Of a DNA stretch of 64,000 nucleotides, positions 34,618 to 44,423 are shown piece by piece. Position 1 is the first letter of the stretch; each line of letters starts with the position of its first letter. The stretch is from JACVRW01 sp963765135 (GTDB lineage Bacteria; Actinomycetota; Thermoleophilia; Solirubrobacterales; Thermoleophilaceae), in assembly GCA_963765135.1 (NCBI GenBank), contig CAVXUX010000008.1:310001-374000 (forward strand). Reading direction: 5' to 3'. Under the pieces are notes generated by a model. It did no database searches. It was not told the origin of the DNA and saw only the letters and a program-made list of their open reading frames with translations. Both the position numbers and the translations under genes were made by a program.

Positions 34618-35541
34618 ATGAGCGTGGTCGTGGTCGGATCGATCGCCTTTGACGCGGTCAAGACGCCCTTCGGGGAGCGCGAGCGCATGCTCGGCGGCTC
34701 CGCGGTGCATTTCTCGCTGGCCGGATCGTTCTTCAGCGACGTCCGCGTGGTCGGCCCGGTCGGCGACGATTTCGGCGAGGCCGAGTACGAGGTGCTGCGC
34801 GCGCACGGCGTGAACACCGACGACATCGAGCACGTCGAGGGCGGCAAGACGTTCTTCTGGGCCGGCGAGTACGAGTGGAACGTCAACATCCGGCACACGC
34901 TCGACACCCAGCTGAACGTGTTCGGCGACTTCGAGCCCAAGCTCTCCGAGGCCGCCAAGCAGGCCGAGGTCCTGTTCCTGGCCAACATCCAGCCCGACCT
35001 GCAGCGCGACGTCCGCGAGCAGTGCACCGGCGCGAAGCTCGCCGGGCTCGACTCGATGAACTACTGGATCGAGAGCACGCGCGACTCGCTGGTGCGCACG
35101 ATCGGCACCGTCGACCTGGTGCTGATGAACGACGACGAGGTCCGCCAGCTCACCGAGGAGCCCACGCTGCTGCTGGCGGCGCGCAAGATCATGGAGATGG
35201 GCCCGCGCGTGGTGGTCGTCAAGCAGGGCGAGTACGGCGCGTCGCTGTTCACCCAAGAGGGCTTCTTCTCGCTGCCGTCCTACCCGCTCGAGAAGGTCGT
35301 CGACCCGACCGGCGCCGGCGACTCCTTCGCCGGCGGGTTCTTCGGCTACCTCGACTCGCAGGGCGGCGCCACCGACGACGCGACGCTGCGCCGGGCGATG
35401 ACCTACGGCTCCGCCGTCGCCTCGTACTGGGTCGAGGACTTCGGCTGCGAGCGCGCCGAGAGCCTCACGCGCGACGACATCGAGGAGCGCTACGAGGCGT
35501 TCCGCGCCATGACGTTCGTCGAGGGTGTGCCAGCTGCCTGA
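34618..35541 (+). CDS. PfkB-family sugar/nucleoside kinase
   Basis: 307 residues. Ribokinase-type motifs: GSIAFDAVKTPFG and LGGSAVHFSLAGSFF at the N-terminus, and VVDPTGAGDSFAGGFFGYL with the catalytic Asp near residue 235-245. The substrate-specificity region (ANIQPDLQRDV, GLDSMNYWIES) resembles a conserved subgroup of actinobacterial and deinococcal kinases whose substrate is not established. TAGCCT lies 10 bases before the ATG. Confidence 0.85.
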   Translation: MSVVVVGSIAFDAVKTPFGERERMLGGSAVHFSLAGSFFSDVRVVGPVGDDFGEAEYEVLRAHGVNTDDIEHVEGGKTFFWAGEYEWNVNIRHTLDTQLNVFGDFEPKLSEAAKQAEVLFLANIQPDLQRDVREQCTGAKLAGLDSMNYWIESTRDSLVRTIGTVDLVLMNDDEVRQLTEEPTLLLAARKIMEMGPRVVVVKQGEYGASLFTQEGFFSLPSYPLEKVVDPTGAGDSFAGGFFGYLDSQGGATDDATLRRAMTYGSAVASYWVEDFGCERAESLTRDDIEERYEAFRAMTFVEGVPAA

Positions 35542-35564
35542 TTCCCGGGTACCATCCCGGGCGG

Positions 35565-35840
35565 ATGCATGGTTTTTGGGGTGTCTTCTGGCTTGCGGTG
35601 ATCCTGAAGATCCCGATCGTCGCACTGCTTACGATCGTCTGGTGGGCCGTTCGCCAGCCACCGGTGCCGGAGGCCGAGCAGGACGACGGCAACGGCGGAC
35701 CGCGGCGCGAGCCGCATCCGCGTAACCGCCCGCCACACCTGCCGCGCCGCGGCCCGCACGGCGATCCACAGCCGTCGCCGCCGGAGCGCGTGCGCGTGAC
35801 GCGCCGTGGCCCGCGCGTGCCGGACGAGCCCGGCCGCTAG
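35565..35840 (+). CDS. Small single-pass membrane protein, function unknown
   Basis: 91 residues. One N-terminal helix (GFWGVFWLAVILKIPIVALLTIVWWAV) followed by a Pro/Arg-rich basic cytoplasmic tail. The start ATG at 35565 has TACCAT 9 bases upstream. A short MHGFW opening with a Lys-Pro inside the helix looks conserved among actinobacteria from memory, but no function is known. It overlaps the stop of the convergent zinc-ribbon gene by 4 bases. Confidence 0.65.
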   Translation: MHGFWGVFWLAVILKIPIVALLTIVWWAVRQPPVPEAEQDDGNGGPRREPHPRNRPPHLPRRGPHGDPQPSPPERVRVTRRGPRVPDEPGR

Positions 35841-36091
35841 TCGATCCGATCAGTGGCGCGGCGCCTGTGCGTGTCGTACGTCGCGCAGCGCCGGTGCACG
35901 ACCGCCCCGCCGCGCAGCTTCAGCGACTCCTCCGCCGCGGACACTCCCCGGCCGCACACGAGACAGACCGGTCGGCCCCCGCGCGGCGAGCTCATCGCGG
36001 TGCGAATGTTCTCGAGCAGATGGCTCACCTGACCGAGGTTGTCGGTCGAAACGCGCCGCACTGTGACCAGTCCGTAAAGGGACGGACGCAT
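35837..36091 (-). CDS. Small zinc-ribbon-like protein
   Basis: Up to 84 residues; the true start may be a later GTG or ATG (for example the MSSPRGG position near 35998). The core reads RPVCLVCGRGVSAAEESLKLRGG then VVHRRCATYD, giving C-x2-C and H-x2-C, enough to bind one zinc. The sequence before it is helical (GQVSHLLENIRTA). It is probably a small nucleic-acid- or protein-binding zinc ribbon; no family is recognised. Confidence 0.55.
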   Translation of the reverse strand: MRPSLYGLVTVRRVSTDNLGQVSHLLENIRTAMSSPRGGRPVCLVCGRGVSAAEESLKLRGGAVVHRRCATYDTHRRRATDRID

Positions 36092-36095
36092 TCGC

Positions 36096-36101
36096 TAGGG
36101 T
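36096..36101 (+). promoter_or_regulatory. Probable -10 element of the 76-residue membrane protein gene
   Basis: TAGGGT ending 7 bases before GTG 36109; it decides this start over the in-frame GTG at 36100, which lies inside the hexamer. Confidence 0.5.
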
Positions 36102-36108
36102 GGCCGCC

Positions 36109-36339
36109 GTGAACGCCTACCACGTGTGCGGCGTGCTGTTCGCGGCCTGGGCGGTGATCGTGTCCTTCGTGGGGATCACGCGCGAGGACTTCCCCGCCAC
36201 CGCGGGTGCCCAGCGGGCCGTGGCGCTCGTGTCGGTGGTGCTGGCGCTGGCCACGATCGGCTCCGCCGTCTACACCGGCGCGACCGAGGACGAGGAAGAG
36301 GGCGGCGACCACGAACAGGCGCTGATCCTGGGGATCTGA
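36109..36339 (+). CDS. Small two-helix membrane protein
   Basis: 76 residues with two membrane helices (VCGVLFAAWAVIVSFVGI and RAVALVSVVLALATIGSAVYTG) and an acidic C-terminal tail (ATEDEEEGGDHEQ). No family recognised. It ends 4 bases before the PRC-barrel-like gene, so the two are an operon. Confidence 0.65.
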   Translation: MNAYHVCGVLFAAWAVIVSFVGITREDFPATAGAQRAVALVSVVLALATIGSAVYTGATEDEEEGGDHEQALILGI

Positions 36340-36343
36340 GCCG

Positions 36344-36667
36344 GTGTCCCCGATCGACGACGGCCACGCCGTCCACTACCTAGCCGTCGAGCGCGGCATT
36401 CCCGTGTACGGGTCCGACGAGCAGGTCGTCGGCAAGGTCGTGGAGGTGCTCGACAACCACCGCGAGCACATCATGGACGGGGTCGTGTTCGAGACGCCCG
36501 ACGGCGTTCGCCGCTTCGTCGATGCCCCCGAGGTGCAGCGCACCGCGGAGCGGGCGGTGACGCTCAACATCACCGCCGCCGAGGCAGCCCAGCTGCCGCC
36601 GCCCGAGACGACTGCGCCGAAGCTAGGCGGCAGCGGGCTGAAGCGCCTCTTCGGTCGCCGGCGCTAG
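36344..36667 (+). CDS. PRC-barrel-like small protein
   Basis: 107 residues. The centre (GIPVYGSDEQVVGKVVEVLDN then MDGVVFETPDGVRRFVDAPEV) has the alternating strand pattern of a PRC-barrel, a small adaptor fold found in ribosome-maturation and membrane-associated proteins. The C-terminus is basic (LGGSGLKRLFGRRR). GTG start 4 bases after the preceding stop. Its last 45 bases overlap the 3' end of the PHP-glycosyltransferase gene on the other strand. Confidence 0.65.
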   Translation: MSPIDDGHAVHYLAVERGIPVYGSDEQVVGKVVEVLDNHREHIMDGVVFETPDGVRRFVDAPEVQRTAERAVTLNITAAEAAQLPPPETTAPKLGGSGLKRLFGRRR

Positions 36668-38884
36668 CGCCCTGACGTAGCCCTCAGCCAGCTGTCCGAG
36701 CGAGCGATCCCAGGTGCGGGCACGCACCGCGGCGAGCCCGGCCGTCGCGAGGCGGTGGCGCAGCACGGGCGAGCCGGCCAGCTCGCAAACCGCGTCGGCG
36801 AGCTCGCCGGGCGCGCGCAGCAGGCCGGTGCGACCGTCCTCGATCAGCGTTCGCGGGCCGCCCGCATCGACGGCCACCACCGGCAGGCCGCTGGCCTGGG
36901 CCTCGAGCACGACCTGCCCGAACGTATCGGTGGCGCTGGCGAACAGGAACACGTCGGCGCTGGCATACGCGCGGGCGAGCGCGTCGCCGTCGAGCCAGCC
37001 GAGGAACGTGGCGTGCGCCCCGAGACGCTCGCGCAGGCTCCCCTCCTCGGGGCCGCCGCCGGCGAGCACGAGGTGCAGGCGCGGATCACGCTCGCGCGCC
37101 GCCAGGAAGGCGTCGGCCAGCAGCGCCGCGCCCTTCTCGTTGCTTAGGCGCCCCGCGTAGAGCACGTTCAGCTCGCCCGGGTGCAGCCCCGGGTCGCGCA
37201 GGGCGGGGTCGAAGCGCGACGTGTCGACGCCGCGGTCCCAGCGCCCGATCAGCTCGGGCGCGATGCCCAGCGCGCGCAACGACTCGTCTGCCGACTCGCT
37301 CGGCGAGAGGACGCTCGAGCACAGGCCGTAGAGCGCGGCCAGCGCCATGTCCATCCCCGCCCGCAGCCGCTCGTCGCCGGAGCGGAGCGCGGCGTAGACG
37401 CCGAGCTCCGTGTGGTAGGAGCCCACCAGCGGCAGCTCCATCGTCCGGGCGATCAGCGCGGCGGCGACCCCGGCCGGGCCGGGGGAGCAAAGGTGCACCA
37501 GGTCGTAGCGGCCCTCGGCGAGCGCCTCGACTGTTGCCGGCAGGCTCGGCACGCCGATCTTGAGGCCGGCGTACAGCGGGATGTCCACCTCGGCGACGGC
37601 CGGCAGCCGCCGATCGACATTGGCGTCGGTGCCGATCACCTCGACCTCGAAGCCGGGGACGCCGCGCTCGCGGATCTCGTCGAGCGTGTGGGTCACGCCG
37701 TGCATGCCGCCCACTCCGTCGGCGACCAGCGCGACCCGCTGCGGCTCGCCCTCGCGCGCGACCAGCTTGCCCTTCTCGCGCCCGAGGAAGGCGGCCGCGG
37801 GCGCGTAGGGGATGGCGGGGATGCAGGCCGTGAAGAGGCCCGCGGCGAGCGGGAGCAGGGCGTCGCCGAGCGAACGGGGCGGAGCCGCCACGATCCGCTC
37901 CACGACCGCGCGCAGGTCGCGCTCGTGCTGGCGCCGCGCCCGGCGGTACAGCTCCGCGTGGCTGAATCCCTCTTCCTGCATCAGCGCCAGCAGCTCCGGC
38001 TCGGACAGCTCGAGTCCCATCGCGTCCAGCCAGGCGCGCAGCAGCGCCCGGGCGTCGGCGGGGCCGAGGTCGCCGGCGAGCGGGCCCGAGCGGGCGTCGG
38101 CCTGGCTCATCAGCCGCTGGGCCATCGCGAAGACCGCGCGCGGGTTCGGGTCGCCGGCGTCGCCAGGGCCGAGCGCGCGCACCGCCAGCGCCATCGCGGC
38201 GTGCGCCCACTTCTCGGCGCTGCCCTGCGCACCGCGGGCGATCGCCTCGCCGCGGCGCAGCCGCCGTAGAAACTGTTCCCGGGTCGACGCGGGCGGCGTC
38301 TCCGTCCATGTGCGCCCGACGTCGACCCCGGCGTGGTCGTCCGATCCGCCGACCCCGGCACCGCCGTGGGTCTCGATGTAGATGGCGGCCGGCAGGTTCA
38401 ATTCGCGCGCGCGCGAGCCGTTGCGCGTCTCCCAGACGCTGAACAGCTGGGCGAGCCGGCGGCGGTGGCGCGCCCCGAGCGGCGCGGCGACCGCGTAGAA
38501 GGGGTGCGCGAGCGCGCACGCGATCCCGCAGCCGTGCAGGTACTCGGCGCACAGCTCCACGTCGTTCGAGTTGCGCTGGAGCCACTCGTGATCGTCCGGC
38601 GTGATGCCCCAGCAGAGCACGTGCACGGCCTGCGGCTCGCCCTTGAACGAGGCGGTCAGCTCCTCGGACACGAACACGTCGGGGCGATCCGCGATCTCGA
38701 GCACGCCGCCGATCGTGTCGTGGTCGGTGATCGTGACGAAGTCCATGCCGCGCCGCTTGGCCAGCTCGTAGACCTCCTCCGGCGGTGTGGCGCACTCGGG
38801 GAGGCCGAGTGTGCGCTGCACGCCCAGGCGAGAGTGCTGGGACGCGGAGGAGTGGCAGTGGAGGTCTGCGCGGGCCATCTGCAT
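36623..38884 (-). CDS. PHP-domain phosphoesterase fused to GT4 glycosyltransferase
   Basis: About 753 residues in one frame. The N-terminal ~290 residues are a PHP domain with intact first motif (ARADLHCHSSASQHS), FVTITDHDTIGG, ALAHPFYAVAAPLG and GVGGSDDHAG. After a helical linker, residues ~385-745 are a GT4 (Wzx/PimB-like) glycosyltransferase: VALVADGVGGMHGVTHTL, PLVGSYHTELGVYAAL, LNVLYAGRLSNEKGAALLADA, LAGGGPEEGSLRERLG and ASATDTFGQVVLEAQASGLPVVAVDAGG with the EX7E-type donor site. It may couple sugar transfer to removal of a phosphate (inference). ATG 38884 is a reasonable start; GTG 38890 and ATG 38878 are also possible. Confidence 0.85.
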   Translation of the reverse strand: MQMARADLHCHSSASQHSRLGVQRTLGLPECATPPEEVYELAKRRGMDFVTITDHDTIGGVLEIADRPDVFVSEELTASFKGEPQAVHVLCWGITPDDHEWLQRNSNDVELCAEYLHGCGIACALAHPFYAVAAPLGARHRRRLAQLFSVWETRNGSRARELNLPAAIYIETHGGAGVGGSDDHAGVDVGRTWTETPPASTREQFLRRLRRGEAIARGAQGSAEKWAHAAMALAVRALGPGDAGDPNPRAVFAMAQRLMSQADARSGPLAGDLGPADARALLRAWLDAMGLELSEPELLALMQEEGFSHAELYRRARRQHERDLRAVVERIVAAPPRSLGDALLPLAAGLFTACIPAIPYAPAAAFLGREKGKLVAREGEPQRVALVADGVGGMHGVTHTLDEIRERGVPGFEVEVIGTDANVDRRLPAVAEVDIPLYAGLKIGVPSLPATVEALAEGRYDLVHLCSPGPAGVAAALIARTMELPLVGSYHTELGVYAALRSGDERLRAGMDMALAALYGLCSSVLSPSESADESLRALGIAPELIGRWDRGVDTSRFDPALRDPGLHPGELNVLYAGRLSNEKGAALLADAFLAARERDPRLHLVLAGGGPEEGSLRERLGAHATFLGWLDGDALARAYASADVFLFASATDTFGQVVLEAQASGLPVVAVDAGGPRTLIEDGRTGLLRAPGELADAVCELAGSPVLRHRLATAGLAAVRARTWDRSLGQLAEGYVRALAPATEEALQPAAA

Positions 38885-38989
38885 GACCACAGATTCGCCT
38901 GCAAACGGCCGTCATCCGTTATCGCCCCGCGAACCTCGTGTTACCGGATTGCAACAGGCGGGCGAGCGGCTTGTGAAAAGAAGGAGCCC

Positions 38990-41109
38990 GTGGATCCCAC
39001 CGTCACACATGGGCCGTTCGGCATCGAGATCCGCCGAGGCCGGCGCCTGATCCGCGGGATGAGGCTGTGGTGGGCGGCCGGCGAGTCGCGCGATCAGTTC
39101 ATCCAGCTGACCGAAGGAGTGATCGCGGCGGAGGAGCTCGAGCGGTGCCCGCCGCGCGGAGGACGTCAGGGTCGAGCTGCACGACGAGCGCGTCACGATC
39201 GAGCTGGCCGCCCCGCCCGGCGCCTTCCGCCTCGGCGCCGACTGGGAGGCGCGCCCGGGCGAGCGCTTCACCGGCCTCGGCGCCCGCCACGGCGAGCAGC
39301 TCGATCAAACCGGCCGGCGCGTCCGCCTCGGCGCCGACCGCCGCTACACCGGGCCCGACTGCCCGCCCGACATGCTCGACGTCGGCGGCATCCCGCAGGG
39401 CGACTACGCGCCCGTCCCCTGGCTGCTCGCCAGCCGCGGCTACGCGCTCTGGGTCGAGAACAACGGCAACGGCGTGGAGCTCGACCTCGGCCACCGCATC
39501 TCGGTCTCGACGCGCGCGGCGGCCGGGCCGTTTCGCCTGCACGTGCTCACCGACCCCACCCCGGCCGCCCGGCTGCGCCGCTTCCTGCGCCTCAGCGCGA
39601 GCCTGCCGGCACTGCTGCCCGAGTGGGCCTACGGACACTGGAAGTCGCGCGACGTGTACGAGCACCAGCGTGACGTGGAGGACGACTTCGACGGCTACGG
39701 CCGCAACGCGCTGCCCCTCGACGCGATCGTGATCGACTCCCCCTGGGAGACGCAATACAACACCTGGAAGCCCAACCCGCACCAGTTCGACGACTTCGAG
39801 GACATGGTCACGCGCTTTCGAGCAAACGGCGTGAGGACGGTCGTGTGGGTCACCCCCTGGGTCAACCTCGAGTCGGTCGACGGCCAGCGCCCGCCCGACC
39901 CCGAGTCGGAGCGCCTCCACCGCGAGCCGGCGCCCAACTACGACCCGGCGGCGCGCGCAGGGCACTTCGTCAAGACCGCCGACGGCGAGCCCTTCGTGGC
40001 GCGCTGGTGGATGGGCACCGGCTCGCCAATCGACTTCACCTCACCCGCGGCGGACGAGTGGTGGCGCGAGCTGGCCAAAGGCGCGCTGCGCCTGGGCGTG
40101 GAGGGCATCAAGGCCGACGACGGCGAGGGCTACTACTTCCCGCCCGACGTGCGCTTCGCCGACGGGCGCAGCGGCGCCGAGGCCGCCTGGGCCTACGGCC
40201 TGCTCTACCGCCGTTCGATGCAGCGCGCCCTCGACGAGGTGCACCCGAGCGCCGGCGTGCTGTTCGGGCGCTCGGGCTGGACGGGCCAGCAGGGAGTCGG
40301 GATCACCTGGGGCGGCGACCAGGCCTCGGACTTCTGGTCGCTGGAGACGCTGGTGACCGCCACGCTGACGGCCGCCGCGAGCGGGTTCTCGAACTGGTCC
40401 CACGACGTGGGCGGCTACCTCGGCCAGCGGCTGGTCAACCGCTGCCCCAAGGAGTTGCTGCTGCGCTGGGCGTGGTTCGGCTGCTTCACCCCGCTGATGC
40501 AGGCGCACGGCCGCTTCGCCCAGGAGGCCTGGACCTACGACGCTGAGACGCTCGCCGCCTACCGCGCCGCGGTGCTGCTGCACGAGCGGCTCGTGCCCTA
40601 CGTGCGCGCCGCGGCAGCCACCGCCGCGCGTGCGGGGCTGCCGATCGTGCGGCCGCTGCTGCTGACCGACCCCGCCGACGAGCGCGGCTGGACGCTCGCC
40701 GACCAGTACGGGTACGGCCCCGCGCTCTGGGTCGCCCCGGTGCTCGAGGAGGGCGCCCGCGAGCGGGAGGTGTCGCTGCCGCGCGGCGACTGGATCGACT
40801 TCTGGACCGGCGAGCGCCTTCGTGGCGGCGGCGAGCTGCTCGCGCCGGCCCCGCTCGACCGCATCCCGGTGTACGTGCGCGCGGGCTCGATCGTGGTGAC
40901 CTACCCCGAGGATCACGTGGCCGCCGGCCTCGGCGACACGCCGGAGTCCGAGCGCCCGCTGGAGGCCACGCTCTACGGCGAGCCGCCGCTCGGGCGCGCC
41001 GCCGTGCGGCTCGCGGACGGCACGCGGATCCGCTGGCGGGGCGGCGAGTGGAGCGCCGTGGCGAAGCGGGAGGTCGGGTTCAGGCACAATCCGGGGAAAG
41101 GAGGAGTCA

Positions 41110-41138
<29 letters not shown>
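38990..41138 (+). CDS. GH31 alpha-glycosidase (alpha-xylosidase/glucosidase-like; one frame break)
   Basis: About 715 residues. After the N-terminal beta domain (GPFGIEIRRGRRLIRGMRLW) the frame needs one correction near 39150. The catalytic barrel is clear: WAYGHWKSRDVYEHQRDVED, IVIDSPWETQYNTW, the nucleophile Asp in GVEGIKADDGEGYYFP, the acid/base Asp in ITWGGDQASDFWS and NWSHDVGGYLG. GH31 enzymes hydrolyse alpha-xylosides or alpha-glucosides and act inside the cell when, as here, no signal peptide is present. GTG 38990 has an AAGGAG just upstream. The 3' end overlaps the citrate synthase start by 29 bases. Confidence 0.85.
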
Positions 41139-42500
<1,362 letters not shown>

Positions 42501-42504
42501 CCCA

Positions 42505-42539
42505 TATAGTGCCGCGGGCTCACCCTCCCAGCTAAGGAG
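42505..42539 (+). promoter_or_regulatory. Promoter -10 and ribosome binding site of the ScyD-like gene
   Basis: TATAGT at 42505-42510 is close to the consensus -10, and AAGGAG at 42534-42539 lies 6 bases before GTG 42546. Here the mRNA has a normal leader of roughly 30 bases, in contrast to the leaderless pattern elsewhere. Confidence 0.55.
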
Positions 42540-42545
42540 CGCCAC

Positions 42546-43610
42546 GTGAAGATCAAGCTGCTCGGCGCCGCCATCGCGGTCGCCCTGGTCGTCGTCCCGG
42601 CCGCCCAGGCGGCCACGGTGGAGACCGTCGCCACCGGCCTCAACAACCCGCGCGGCGTCGCGATCGGGCCCGATGGCGCCGTCTACGTGGCGAGCGCCGG
42701 CAAGGGCGGCAAGCTCTGTCAGGGCAAGGGCGAGAACAAGTTCTGCTTGGGCATGACCAGCAGCGTCGTCAAGGTCGCCAACGGCAAGAAGAGCACCGTC
42801 GTCAAGGGGCTGCTGTCGGCCGCGGGCGCCGGCGGCGTCTTCGCAACCGGGGTGCACGGCGTGTCGGTGGCGCCGGATGGGCGCCTGTTCGGCGTCGAGA
42901 CGTCGGGCACGCCGAGGGACATCCGCGGCGCGCCGGCGTGGGCGCGCAAGCAGGCCGGCCGCCTGTTCGACCTGACCAGCGGCCGCACGCCGGTGGCCAA
43001 CATCTCGCTGATCGAGTGGAACCGCAACCTGGACAAGGTCAAGGGCGATCGCAACTCGAACCCGTACGGGGTGCTGGCGCTGGCCGACCGCCAGATCGTG
43101 ACCGACGCCGGCGCCAACGCGGTGCTGCAGGTCCAAGGCAGCAAGATCAGCGTGCTGGCCGTGCTGCCCAAGAACGGCAAGGGGCAGTCGGTGCCGACCT
43201 CGGTCGCTCAGGGTCCCGACGGCAACTACTACGTCGGCGAGCTGGCCGAGGGCGCGGGCAAGGGCAAGGCGCGCGTGTGGAAGATCCCGGCGGCCGGCGG
43301 CACGCCCGAGGTGTACGCCACCGGCTTCACCAACATCACCGGGGTGGCGTTCGGGCCGGACGGCAGCCTGTTCGTGACCCAGTTCGCGACCAACTTCTCC
43401 AGGAACAACCTGAAGGGGTCGGTCGTGCGCGTGGCGCCCGACGGCAGCCGGACGAAGCTGGGCGGCAACAAGCTGCTGGCGCCCACCGGCGCGGCGGTCG
43501 ACTCGACCGGAGCGGTCTACGTGTCGAACTTCAGCGTCCTGCCCGCCAAGACGCCGAAGAAGAGCCCCTTCAAGGGGGCCGGCGGCACGCTGGTGAAGAT
43601 CACGCCCTGA
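42546..43610 (+). CDS. Secreted ScyD/ScyE-like beta-propeller protein
   Basis: 354 residues. Signal peptide (LLGAAIAVALVVVPAAQA), then a propeller of NHL-like blades: TGLNNPRGVAIGPDGAVYV, GVHGVSVAPDGRLFGVET, NPYGVLALADRQIVTDAG, PTSVAQGPDGNYYVGEL, NITGVAFGPDGSLFVTQF and PTGAAVDSTGAVYVSNF, about six blades. ScyD/ScyE were named in scytonemin clusters of cyanobacteria, but most members elsewhere have no known substrate, and no scytonemin genes are present here. It may bind or modify an extracellular compound. Confidence 0.85.
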   Translation: MKIKLLGAAIAVALVVVPAAQAATVETVATGLNNPRGVAIGPDGAVYVASAGKGGKLCQGKGENKFCLGMTSSVVKVANGKKSTVVKGLLSAAGAGGVFATGVHGVSVAPDGRLFGVETSGTPRDIRGAPAWARKQAGRLFDLTSGRTPVANISLIEWNRNLDKVKGDRNSNPYGVLALADRQIVTDAGANAVLQVQGSKISVLAVLPKNGKGQSVPTSVAQGPDGNYYVGELAEGAGKGKARVWKIPAAGGTPEVYATGFTNITGVAFGPDGSLFVTQFATNFSRNNLKGSVVRVAPDGSRTKLGGNKLLAPTGAAVDSTGAVYVSNFSVLPAKTPKKSPFKGAGGTLVKITP

Positions 43611-43617
43611 TTCGCGG

Positions 43618-44403
43618 TTAGATGCGGAACACGGGAACGAGCCGCTTCTCGTGTTCCGCATCGATCTGCGCCACGACCTCGATGTGCTCCTCGATTCCGG
43701 AGCCGCGCAGCTTGGTCGCCAGCAGCTCGTCGACCTGGAACAGCCCGGCCGAGTTGTTCATCGCGATCTCGATCCGCACCGCGCGCTCGTCGCCGGGCTC
43801 GATCTTGACGGTGTCGATGGCGGCGGCTGAGATCGAGTGGATGTTGGGGCGGCGCGTCTCGAACGGGATGCGTGAGCGGCCGCTGGCCATGTCGAGCGCG
43901 TCGGCCACGCGCACGATGCCCGACTCGACCGTGATCGGGTCGCCGCGGCGGCGGTGGCCGATGACGGCGTGCAGCGCCTCGGAGACCACCACGGTCAGCT
44001 CGGGCTCCTCGTAGACGCTCTCGAGCAGCTGGGGCATCCGGTCCGCGGCCAGGAACAGCGAGTACTGCTCGTGGTCGGTGCGGTGGATCGACATGCCGGT
44101 GTCGTGGAACAGGCAGGCGGCCGCGATCACGACCTCGGCGTCGCGCGCCTTCATGCCGTGGGTGGAGACCATGGCCGGCTCCACCCCGGCCCGGTTGAGC
44201 AGCCGGAACAGGCGCAGCGCGATGTTGGCGACGATCTGGATGTGGACCCAGGAGTGGTCCGACATGTCGCGCCGGTCGGCATTGACCTGCTGCATGTACC
44301 ACCAGGCGTGCAGGCGCCGATCGGCGTTCGCGGCCGCGAGCAACGCCTCCAGGCGGCGGTTGCCGCGCGTCGGGGCGCGGATCTCGACCTCGGGGATGTC
44401 CAC
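43618..44403 (-). CDS. HD-domain metal-dependent phosphohydrolase
   Basis: 261 residues. HD-domain residues are visible: HSWVHIQIVANIALRL (first His), ACLFHDTGMSIHRTDHEQYS (HD pair and a further His) and VRVADALDMASGRSR (final Asp). The C-terminal ~80 residues (KIEPGDERAVRIEIAMNNSAG onward) form a separate beta/alpha domain. The protein resembles archaeal and actinobacterial HD phosphohydrolases of unknown substrate, possibly a nucleotide. GTG 44403 is set by TAGGGT 8 bases upstream. Confidence 0.82.
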   Translation of the reverse strand: MDIPEVEIRAPTRGNRRLEALLAAANADRRLHAWWYMQQVNADRRDMSDHSWVHIQIVANIALRLFRLLNRAGVEPAMVSTHGMKARDAEVVIAAACLFHDTGMSIHRTDHEQYSLFLAADRMPQLLESVYEEPELTVVVSEALHAVIGHRRRGDPITVESGIVRVADALDMASGRSRIPFETRRPNIHSISAAAIDTVKIEPGDERAVRIEIAMNNSAGLFQVDELLATKLRGSGIEEHIEVVAQIDAEHEKRLVPVFRI

Positions 44404-44410
44404 CGCGCGG

Positions 44411-44417
44411 TACCCTA
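44411..44417. promoter_or_regulatory. Overlapping divergent -10 elements (HD protein / MoaA)
   Basis: TACCCTA serves both strands: plus TACCCT (44411-44416), 7 bases before ATG 44424, and minus TAGGGT (44412-44417), 8 bases before GTG 44403. Five of six bases are shared. Confidence 0.6.
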
Positions 44418-44423
44418 CGTCCG

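Noticed and set aside
42546..43610. Scytonemin biosynthesis gene
   Set aside because: The fold is ScyD/ScyE-like, but none of the scytonemin core genes are nearby and the family is widespread in actinobacteria.
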